Source: Tachypleus tridentatus
Lineage: Eukaryota; Arthropoda; Merostomata; Xiphosura; Limulidae
DNA length: 64,000 bases
NCBI RefSeq assembly: GCF_004210375.1
Contig: NC_134830.1
Span: forward strand, 12,710,001 to 12,774,000
Direction: 5' to 3'
This document shows positions 13,801 to 25,800 of the stretch, one piece after another (position 1 is the stretch's first letter; the number at the start of each line of letters is the position of its first letter). The notes under the pieces were generated by a model, which had not been told where the DNA came from, searched no databases, and worked only from the letters and a program-made list of their open reading frames with translations. The translations under genes and the position numbers were made by a program.

Positions 13801-16800
13801 ACTGTTTTACAGCCCAGCGAATGTGTTAGACAGGTTCTCATCCATCGTGTACATCAGACCTTACTGCAGAGCTGGACCGTACTTGGTGGGCATGGCATTA
13901 GGATACATATTATTTAAGTTTCCAGGTGATATTGTATTAAAAAAAGGTAAACAACTAATATAAAAGTAAAATTAAAGAACCAAGATCTCTGTACCAGTGT
14001 TACCTTCTTTAGACAGGCATATAATGTTAAATATTAAAACTTTCTTTGGGATACTGTAATTAAAGAAATTAGGGTTTCTTAAATATACTTATGTTTTTCA
14101 CACTTAAAACTGTTTTATAGGAAGGCTTTGTCTGCTAAGGTAATGGGTGCATAAGTGACAAACACATACTTAAACTGAGAAACCTTAGGTTGAACTTTTT
14201 GTCTAGGAAATTGACAATAAACAGGTTTTATCCAATATTTTCCACACAATCAGTTGCAAAGTAACTTTTCAGAACGAGATCTCTGCGTATATTTTAAACT
14301 ATTTATAATAAATGTTGATACTACCTCCTCTTTATTAATTCATTATTAGGCGAAACAGCATGGCCAGGTGATTAAGGCGTTCGAAGTGCAGTCTGAGGGT
14401 CGAGGGTTCGAATCCCCATCTCATCAAACATGCTCGCCCTTTCAACCGTGGGGGCGTTATAATGTGACGGTCAATCCAACTATTCGTTGGTTAGCCCAAG
14501 AGTTGGCGGTGGGTAGTGATGACTAGCTCTCTTCCCTCTGGTCTTGCACTGCTAATTTAGGAACGGTTAGCGCAGATAGACCTTGTGAGGTTTTGCGCGA
14601 AATTCAAAAACAAACAAGACGAAACAGTAAACATGTTTTTTTTCTTAGTCTTTTTACTCAGACATTAACACAACAGTTCACTCTTGTCACTAACTGAGCC
14701 TATAGTAGTTTTTATTTACTATTAAACTGCACGACAAGACAGTGCGATACATCTCACTAGAGCACATTATTACCAACGCTCTCCTGTGTTCTGAGGAAAG
14801 TGTTTCTCAAGTTGTAAGGCACTTCTCTACAACACTTATGCTGATAATATGTTATTATTTTACAGTGCAAAAAAGAAACAGATTAGTACGTTATTAAAAT
14901 TATAAATATGCAGCCAGTCTAAAGTCGAAATATTGGTTTGAATTTCGCGCAAAGCTACACGAGGGCTATCCGCGCTAGGCGTCCGTAATTTAGGAGTGTA
15001 AGACTAAAGGCAAGTCAACTAGTCATCACAACCCACCGCCAACTCTTAGGCTACTCTTTTTCCAACGAATGATAGGATTAACCGTCACATTATAATGCTC
15101 CCACGGCTAAAAGGCCGAACATATTTGGTGTAACGGGGATTCGAACATGCGATCCTGAGATTTCTAGTGAAGTGTCCTAACCACCATGCCATGCTGCTCA
15201 AGTCGAAAAAGAATAAAATAACTCCTTATGTTAGACTACTATTTGATGACGTAAAACCGACTCATAACAATATGGATATTATAACTTGTATAAACTTTAC
15301 TATTATAAGAGACCTTATGGTATTTCTTTTTTGCTGACACAAACTATGACGATGAGCCTTGAATAAGTGAAACTGTAATCCACAACAGAGAGTACAGCCA
15401 ATCAAGGAATGCATCAGGTCTCTACTTCATTGATTTTCTTTTCAATTTCACCTCTGTTGGAAAAAAAATTAATACGTATGTAAAAAAACAACTCTTATAT
15501 TTTAACATCCGCGTGATTACCCTAACGACTTCTGTATCACGGAAACAAACCTTTAATGGTTTACTCACTCTATTCAATAGCTTCGTTCCAAGTAATTTTA
15601 AATTGTATATTTACTTCGTAAAACCTGCAATATCTGTTCTATTTTAATCTTCGTGCACAAATTTCTTTCTTTAAAAATTATTATTAAAGGAGATTTTCCA
15701 ACACATTTTGAATACAATGGTTTGCAATTTTCTAATCAGTCATTTATAATTTAAATCCAAATGTATCTTATTTCAAAACTGTGTCTTTTGCCATGCACCC
15801 CTTATCTTGTTAGAAACTTATAAGATGTGACGTGCTTGTAAAAAATATCTCCCCTATTTCATTTCTTCAACTTTTGAAATAAAGTGTCATGTTCATGAAA
15901 ACTGACAAAGTACAATCATTTTAACACGATATGTTTAATGTCAGTCAATGATAGAAAGTCCAAAAATGTTGGTTTACGTGTCACTGTCAGGCCTTACAAG
16001 ATGGAGGGTCAGGGGGCTGCAATCCCGAGGTAGGGGTAAATATGGGAAAAGGATAATATATTCTCATTTTGATAATATGCTTAAGAAAACATCGCAGTAC
16101 TGCGGGAACTGGATTTGCCTCAAAAAATAACTTATTATCCAAAAAACTGTAAATTCTCAACACATTTGGCTTCCACCCACCAGAACAATTCTTCATACGC
16201 CCATGAATGTACCATGAATTTATGTAGACTTCAAAAGTAATAAAAGTTTAAAAAGACGTGTAGCAAAATTTTAATAATAACTCGCCAGGATGACTAACGG
16301 GTAGTTCAAACAGCAGCGTTAGTCACCTGAAGTTGGCCTTTCTAGTCCTGGTGTTGAGTTATTTGACATTACGGCCATTTTCTAATTTCAAATCAAACTA
16401 GAGAGACTGTGATTCTTAAAAGGGGACCACATTAAAAAAGGTACAATGTATAAATTAAAAAGCTTAAATGACATTAAAAAAGATTAATGGTATTTAAAAC
16501 ACTAAAAACTTTACCAAAGTGGACAGTGTCACTATCACCAATAATACTGTCTAACGTTATGGACAAACCTTGGGACAGAACATGTTTAAAATAGCCAGGT
16601 GGGTTAAGGCGTTCGACTTGTAATCTGAGGGTCATGGGTTCGAATCCTCGTTGCGCCAAACATGCTCGCCCTTTCAGCCGTGGGGGCGTTATAATGTGAC
16701 GGTCAATCCCACTATTCGCTCGTAAAAGAGTAGCCCAAGAGTTAGAGGTGGGTGGTGATGACTAGGTACCTTCCCTCTAGTCTTAGATTGCTAAACTAGG

Positions 16801-19800
16801 GATGGCAAGCGCAGATAGCCCTCTTGTAGCTTTTCGCGAAATTCAAAACAGAACAAACAAATACTTCAGAGGTGAGCCCATCGAACTATGGATAACTTAT
16901 ATAAAATAGGGCCACCAACTAACTAGACATCTTACTGATAGGGCAAAAGAATATCTATACATGTATACCAGTACATGGACATTGCCCTGAAAAGGGTTGG
17001 TGTAATTCAACCCACTCTGACCCAGAAAGCAGTAACTAACACCATCAAACACTGCATGACTACACAGGTAAAGGAAGGAGGAAGAGTTCAAAGGGCACCT
17101 GACCCATCAGAGTACATATGATACCCAAAACCCGAGAAAAGGTGGCCCTTATGTCCCCGGGGTCCGACCTGACTCTCGACCTCCCTGGTCACTGTTGTAC
17201 TAAGTGTGTAAAAGTCACAACAAGTCTTTGTAATCTGAATATTGTTAATATTCTGTGTTGTATCTTAATAGGAAGATCCTTAATAGGAAGATAACGCATA
17301 GATTTGAAAATATCGACGTTTACCAAGTAATACTTTCATGTATATCAGAAGAACGGCTCCTTATTTGCATGTTTTGTTTTGAATGTTGAGTTTGAAATAT
17401 AATTAAAGTTGTTTTTAACTGTTTCTATACTACATCGAACTTTAAAAAATACTAGACAGATTTGTTTGTGCAATTTTTTTATGAGGAGTAGACATCTTTT
17501 ATTGAAGTGTTAAACAACGAATTAATATGGCGTTGCTTTAAAGGTCACTGGTACTGAAACTATGTTAAATCTGTTTCTGATCTGTAATATACTACTCTTA
17601 AATTACAGAAATACGTGGTTTTGGGCTGGTTCCTTGCTGCTACTTGTAATATTCTAGTCCTTTACGGGATGTGGCCTGTTTATAAGGGTAATCTTCCCTC
17701 TGACTTGTCCTCCGCTATGTATAGTGCTCTCGCACGCACAGCATGGGCTGTTGGGCTGGCCTGGCTGACCTTTGCTTGTAAAATAGGATACGGGGGTAAG
17801 TAGTTAGTTTATTTATCGCCCGATCAGTGCACTGTATTATATGATAATATATAATAATATGATGCACTGTATTATCTGGTAATATGTAAGAATATGAATA
17901 AATAAAATGTATTTTCTGTTTTAATTGTTATCTTACTAACGTAAACAGAAACATTGTTTATTTCTATATTATCTAAGAGCTAAAAAAAAAACTGTTTCAG
18001 AAAGTGGGATGTTTTCGCGACTGTAAAGTGTCAAAATTCAGCGTACACGTGCTGCTAAGCTCCTGGTGTCTATTGTGTGCTGTCCACAGTGAACTTCAGA
18101 AAATTTACCTCATTAATATTTACGTAAATTCTTATACGTGTGTTATATTTACACCGTTATTACGTTACATAAATATATAAATCTCTTAAGGAACAGGTTT
18201 ATATTTTTGTGTCATTTGTTTTTGTTGGGGTAACATTGGTGATCAAAGAAGTTCGCGTAACAAGTATGTTGGTCAAAAGTGACGTACAACCTTCAACTGA
18301 GATTGAATATAATATAGATTGTACCAAGGTTTGTCGTGTAACTAGAAACCGGTAAAGTTGATTTGTTTTTAGTGTTAGAAGAAACTCTGCTTTAGATATC
18401 TTTAGTTTTTATCCTAGTATTAAATGGTTTTGTGACACACACACACACTTTGCCGCTTCCTTAGCGTTATTATTTTTACAATACTGTGTTCAAAACAAAT
18501 AGTGTTTGGGAAAGCTGCCGTTTGGCGTCTGGCTTGCGGATAATCGAGATGTAAATAAAAATTCAATCTTTTACCATTGGAACATCGCACATTTTTAGTT
18601 ACTTATTACACAACTATCTTACGATATAACAAGCCTTTCAAAGAGTGGATTTTCTAAGAGTAATACAAAGCCAGTTGATAAGTAAGACTCCACATAAATG
18701 TTTTTTGCAACTTTATATGTGCGAAACAAGTTTAATTCATTTCAAAGAACTAATTAAATAATGAAACACAAAATTCGTCAATCCTTTTACATTTTTAGCG
18801 GTTTCTAACCTTCCCTGGCAACTCTTCGAAAATCGTTACTAAAAACAAAAGTTAAAACTTCCAAATATATCTTTTCGGCTCAGCACATGTGCACTGCAGA
18901 CGTATTTGTAGCTACATTTGTGTTATTGTTATATAACTTTATCTAGTAATTGATTCTGAACAGTAATCAGAGAAGTTACCAAACGGTAAAATGCACGGTT
19001 TTTATTTGTTTATATGTATGGTTTCGCAAGTATTTTTTAGTACTAAGTTGTTTGGCAGAGACGATGCTCTTGTGTGTTTTATTTAAAGTGTATTGATTAT
19101 CTTTCTATATAGGTTTTATAAAAACGTTCCTATCCTGGAGACCGTTCATTCCGCTGAGTCGTCTGACGTACAGCGCATACCTAATTCACCCTGTTATTAT
19201 GTCTGTGATTTACGGCGTACAGAACGTGCTAGTAGATGCAACTTTCAGCTACGCGGTGAGAAAGGATAAACGTTTATTTCTTCCGAGTCTTATTAATTTC
19301 TGAAGATATTTGTTAAAAGTCTATGTTTATAAAAGCAAATAATAATTCTCTCTTTGGTTTGTTTGTTTTCAAACTTCGCGCAAAGCTACACGAGGGTTAT
19401 CTGCGCGAGACGTCCCTAATTTAGCAGTGTAAGGCTACAGGGAGGGCAGCTAGTCATTACCACCCACCGCCAACTCTTGGGCTACTCTTTTACCAACGAA
19501 TAGTGGGATTAACCTTGACATTATAACGCCGCCACGGCTGAAAGGATGAGCATGTTTGGTGAGACGGGGATTCGAACCCGGGATCCTCAAATTACGAGTC
19601 GAGTACCTTAACTACCTGGCTATGCCAAGATTTCTCTCTTTGAACTGTTTTTACGTTTCATCACCTCTTCCCTTCTGCCGTCTACCGTTGATGAAGATTC
19701 AAAGTTTCGTGACGCACAGTGAAATTTTGAATTTTTAAGCATATTTAATGAGATTGGTTAGGACCAAATTCACATAATCTAAAAAATATTTCATGTACAT

Positions 19801-22800
19801 TCGAATATAGAAAATTAAGTTTACTTATGTGCGTTTAAGTACAAAACTACACAATGTACTATTTATGTTGGGCCTATCGTGGGTATCGAACCAAGATTTC
19901 TAGCGTTATAAACCCTTAAGCTTATCACTGGGTCATCAGAAGGTTTAAATTTTTAAGGCGGACAAACACCAAGTATAATAACTTTTTAAGAGAGAAAAAC
20001 AAAATTAATACTGTTATTTTTTTCTTTACTTTTCATTGGTAGAAGTTATGCGAGTGGTAAATAACCACTCAGGTAAGTGGTTTTGGTTTCTTTTTCATTT
20101 ACAGGATTGTTGTTCGCAAACAAAGGCGATAGATACCAATATATTTTTAAAAAAGGGGGAGAAAGGTTTACGTGTAAGTGATGTTCAAATGTTAAACAAA
20201 TATAAATATTACTTACTTTGTGATCAAACCCTTCGTCTTTATCTAGTGACAACAACCACCATGTGACTTTAATACGAGTAAAGGTGTAATTTAGACTTAG
20301 TACAAATATCACTGAGGTATAAGGTAGGAGTATGTGGTATTTTCAACATGAACGACATATAGTCTAAAAGGCCATCCCTAGTTTGAGCTGCCGAGTCCTG
20401 TTGGTCAACAGTTGCTTGCACATATTTACTGTTCCAGTTGAAGATAGTTCCTGATTATGTTACGCATTGGAGCACGTGGACAACTTTTGTCATTTACCTT
20501 TGCGTTTGTTACTTTTTGTTTATCACAATTGGGCACGACCAATTGCAAGTCTCTTTTTAGATGATCCTGATACCTTAAGCTAATCTTTATTCCTTTGTTT
20601 TCCAATGCTGTTAAGTAAAAGAAATAATGCCGTCTTGAAAAATTCTAAATTCCCGAATTGACCACATCCTCATGATCTGATATGAAAGGATATTTTGCAT
20701 CGTAAAGAGCTGTTACATACTCTTATCATAAGTGGCTTTTTAATCAATTGTGATCGTCACGTGGTTTGATGATTTACATTTTCAGTATCAATTTAATATA
20801 AAATAATTAACCCTCTTTAATTCATACAAATAGATTCCTTAAAGGCTGGCCTTTCGATACAAAAAATTCACTAGTCTATGTATGTGGCAAATTATGTATT
20901 CTGATTTGAATTCTGTTTGATTTTCGTGTAAACTATACTGGAAGATATTTTAAATTTGTGAAACTTAACCCCTCGGTGTGGATTCCTGTACCTGGTGAGG
21001 GGACCTCCCAGGGAAGGTTCTGTTCTATCTGGTTACCTTCTCTGGGATCTAAACATCCACCCACGTGTTTGCCGTGCGTGGCGACCCGTGAAGGGGAGGA
21101 GAAGATCCTGGTGGTTGAGGGGTCCAACCCTAACACACCACTTTGGCCTCGAATTCCTGTAGACGGGCGGCCTTTGGGTGGCCCCCCTTGGGTCAATCGG
21201 CTGGTCCACTTGGGCTAGAGTCAACCAAGTACCAGTGTTGGAAGTTCTCAACGGGTGTTGTGGACATTGTGCCTGATGCTGGTGTTTGGGTATAGTGCTC
21301 ACGAAACCCTGGCGTTGCTGCATTGTCCTTGCGTGACTTTGTAGTGCGTCCCCTTGTAGGGCTCCATGGTGGGTGGGGTCAGTGGGTACCGAAATTTTTT
21401 CCTTTTCCTATGGATCCTCAAAAAAAATTAAATAAAATTGTAAAAAAACAGTCAATGGGTAAGCGACCACGTCTTGAATACTCAGAACAGCAATCTTCAA
21501 CATCAGTAACACATGTACCTCATTTTCTTATATTGCATTCTCTTTGGGAAAAACCTTTAGGGCAAATGTCCCCTTTTTTTATTCAAAAGGGACTAGAGGG
21601 ACTTGCTGGCTCTCCAAAATCAGTAAAGAAACTTCGATCTGGTGACATATTAGTTGAAACATCCACATCCCAACACAGTGAACTCCTGTTGAAATCAAAG
21701 GCAATTGGGGATATACCTATTGAGGTTACACCCCATGCTGCCTTGAATTCTTCACGAGGAGTTATTGTTGAAAGGGATTTGAAGAACGTTCCCGAGTCCG
21801 AGATTCTCGCTGGTCTCTCCACTCAAGGAGTTTCTGCAGTGAGGCGCATCTCCACTCGCAAAGATGGAATTACACTGCCAACAAATACCCTCGTTTTAAC
21901 ATTTACTTCACCACGTGCACCTGCCACCATCAAGGCAGGTTATCTCATTTGCAGGGTTCGGCCATACATACCAAACCCTCTTCGATGTTTCCAATGTCAG
22001 AGATTCGGCCACTCAAAGACATCTTGTCGTGGTTCCCTGACATGTGCTCGTTGTGGAGGCAAGGACCACGATGCCTATGACTGTGACATGAACCCACATT
22101 GCGTAAACTGCAATGGTTCTCACCCTCATACTTTCATTCTTGCCCAAAATGGTTGGAGGAAAAGAGGTGCAGCGTTTGAAAACGACACATAACATTAGTT
22201 ATCCTGAGGCTCGGAAATTGCTGTCCACAACTCCATCTCGGACATATGCTGCTGCACTTCATTCCACAACTACAGTGGGGTGCAGACAGATCTCTCTGTG
22301 CCTCAAAAGAATCCTTTTCAAAACAAATGAAAAGCCTTTTGACCTCCGTGGTTAAAAGGTTGATGAATCAACTACCACACCTATCTCTGTCCCTCCCATA
22401 CCTTCCAACACACCTCAAGATCCACGTCCTTCAGTTTCAAATACAGGCATTTCTTCTGATACATCTTTTCTCCCACCACAAGAGACAAAACAATTATTCG
22501 TTCGCGTCCTCAGTCACTAGATTCCCCTTCCAATAACAAAAACCTGCCCACCCGACACAGAGCAGGATCCATGGAGGTTGATAGACCTCCTCCGACTAAA
22601 TACAGTAAAGAAAAAAAGACGTGGTCGTAAACCGAAGGGATCTCCAGCCACTTCACCTACCCGTTCTTAAAAATGGCCACCTTGATACAATGGAACTGTC
22701 GAGGTTTACGTTCTAATCTGGATGATATCAAAACGCTGATTGCTTCCTACCATCCTGTTTGTCTTTCTTTACAAGAAACATTTCTCAAAACTGCTGATAC

Positions 22801-25800
22801 TGTCTCCATTCGGCAGTTTTCTCTGTACAGAAATGACAGGTTGTGTGATGGTCGAGTACATGGAGGGGTGGCACTGTTGGTTGATCAACACGTGCCCACC
22901 CTGTCTTTGTCACTCAACACACCCTTGGAGGCTGTAGCCATCCGTATTTCCTTGGGTCATACCATCACTGTTTGTTCTCTGTACCTGTCCCCTGGAAAGA
23001 CATATGATCAATCAGATCTGGATGCTCTCGTTGAACAATTGCCATCTCCGTTTCTAATCCTAGGGGATTTTAATGGACATCATCCCCTCTGGGGAAGTGC
23101 TATTATTGATGGGAGGGGCCGATCTGTAGAGCGGATGCTCTCTGATCACAATCTTTCTCTTTTCAATACTGGTTCTTCCACTTACTTTCATGCACCTAGT
23201 CAGTCCTTTACTGCTATTGATCTCTCAGTTTGCTCCCCTTCATTATTTTCCCATTTTCATGGAGGGTTGACAGTAATCCACTAGGCAGTGATCATTTTCC
23301 AATCCTTATAAGAGAGACTGGCCGTGGTCGATGCCACCCTACCCGCGTGCCCCGGTGGAAGCTGGATCAGGCAGACTGGTCCACTTTCACTGCTCTCGCA
23401 GAACTTGATCCTGCCATCGTAAATCAGCCATCAATAGACGACTGTGTAGCAGCGGTAACTGACTGTATTACACATGCAGCTGCTCAGTGTATTCCTAAAA
23501 CCTCGACACGTTTTCCACGATATCCTCGTCCGTGGTGGAATCCTGCTTGCCACTTAGCACGGAAGGCTCAAAAGCGGGCCTGGGATACTTTTCGTAGATA
23601 TCCCACACTTTCAAACCGGGTTGCTTTCCAACGGGCCCGTGCACATGCTAGGTGGGTAAGACGTCACAGCCAGAAGGAATCTTGGATTAAGTTCACAACC
23701 AGTATATCTTCTACCACCAGTTCCAAGATCATATGGGATAGGATTCGAAAGGTTAATGGACACTACAATTCTATCCCCCTCTCGATCTTACTCTCTGATG
23801 GTCAGGAGGTGACTGATGTTCGGAACATCGCTAACACTCTAGGTGAAAGCTTTTGCCGGGTATCTAGCACTTCTGCTTGTTCCTCCACCTTCCTAGCCAT
23901 CAAGACTCGGGCGGAGCGATCACCTCTTTCCTTTCGAACTAACTGTTTCTTTGACTATAATCGTCCTTTTACCCTGGTGGAACTAAAAATGGCCCTTCAT
24001 CGGTCTGACAGTACGTCTGTTGGACCTGATGATATTCATTATGACATGCTGCACCATTTATCTCCTGCTTCTCTTAATGTCCTTCTGATTGTTTTCAACC
24101 GGATCTGACAGAAGAATGTTTTTCCTGATGCTTGGCGCCAGGCTATTATTTTACCTTTCTCTCAGCCAGGGAAAGATCCCAAGATTCCTTCAAACTACCG
24201 TCCAATTGCTTTGACGAGCTGTCTCTGTAAGACATTAGAAAGGATGGTTAATGCTCGTCTTGTTTGGTTCCTTGAATCAAACAACCTCCTCTCGCCCACC
24301 CAGTGTGGGTTCCGTCGACAGCACTCCACCACAGACCACCTAATTCGTCTTGAAACATCTATCAGAGAAGCCTTTCTCAACCGCCAACATCTTGTATCAA
24401 TATTCTTTGACATAGAGAAGGCTTACGACACAACATGGAGGTATGGCGTTTTGCGAGACCTCCATACATATGGGTTACGTGGCCGTCTACCCATGTTTAT
24501 TAAAAATTTTTTAATGGACAGGAGATTCCAGGTTCGTGTGGGTTCGACACTTTCCCGTTCTTTTGTACAGGAACTTGGAGTCCCTCAAGGATGTGTATTG
24601 AGTGTTACACTCTTCAGTATAAAGATAAATGCCATCACTGAACAACTCCCTCTCACTGTTGCGAATGGGCTGTATGTCGATGACTTTCACATCTCATGTC
24701 AGTCGTCAAACATGAGATATATTGAGCGGCAACTACAAACCGCCCTCAATTGTGTACGGAAGTGGACTATGGCGAACGGCTTTAATTTCTCTCTCTCCAA
24801 AACTGTGTGCATGCACTTTTGCCGTCGACGGGGTATTCACCCTGATCCTGAACTTCATATCGGTGGAGTTTTGCTGCCAGTTGTCCCGGAGACCAAGTTC
24901 TTGGGGCTTATTTTTGATCGTAAACTGACCTTTATACCACACTTAAAGCAGCTTCGGGTCAAATGCACAAGAGCACTGAACATCCTCCGTGTTCTCTCTT
25001 CTACCAGTTGGGGCAGATCGCTGTTCAATGTTAAAGGTATATCGTGCTCTTATTAGATCGAAACTCGATTATGGATCAATGGTCTATGGCTCTGCCAGAC
25101 CCTCAGCCTTAAAGATGCTGGACCCCGTTCATCACCAAGGACTTCGACTCTGCACTGGGGCTTTCCGTACCTCTCCAGTTCAAAGTATGTACATTGAATC
25201 TCATGAACCTTCTCTACACCTTCGCCGTTTGCAACTATCTTTACAATATACTTCGAAACTTCATTCCTTACCAAAGCATCCCACCTGGAAATGTGTTTTC
25301 CTTCCTCGGTGGGCAGTACTTTTTCAGAACAGACGATCTGTCATTGCTCCGTTTGGCCTTCGCATCCGGAAGCAATTGGATGAATTGGGTCTGTCCTTGG
25401 ATAACATTGCATGTTCCACAGGTCGGCCCATCCCACCATGGCTTATTACAGCCCCAAATGTGACCTTTCTTTCAGTCACCTAAAACAGGCAGATACTCCA
25501 GATTGGAAGTACCGTCTTTTATTCAATGAATATCTTTCAAACAATCATTCAGTTCCTATTTATACAGATGGTTCCAAATCAGGTAATTCAGTGGGCTCTG
25601 CTATGGTTTGCTATGGATCAGTAGTTGCACGCAGAATCCCTTCTACAGCTTCTGTGTTCACTGCTGAACTGTATGCCATATCTCTTGCCCTGGATCATAT
25701 TGCAGCTGAGCAGTACTCCAACTGCACTATTTATACTGATTCGCTTAGTTCTATACTTGCCTTGGAATCGCTACACGTTGGCTCACATCCTATTCTAGCT

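Noticed and set aside
20933-21323. Open frames on both strands in the LINE 5' UTR
   Set aside because: They lack motifs; the region is GC-rich and thus poor in stops. ORF1 proper starts at 21413.
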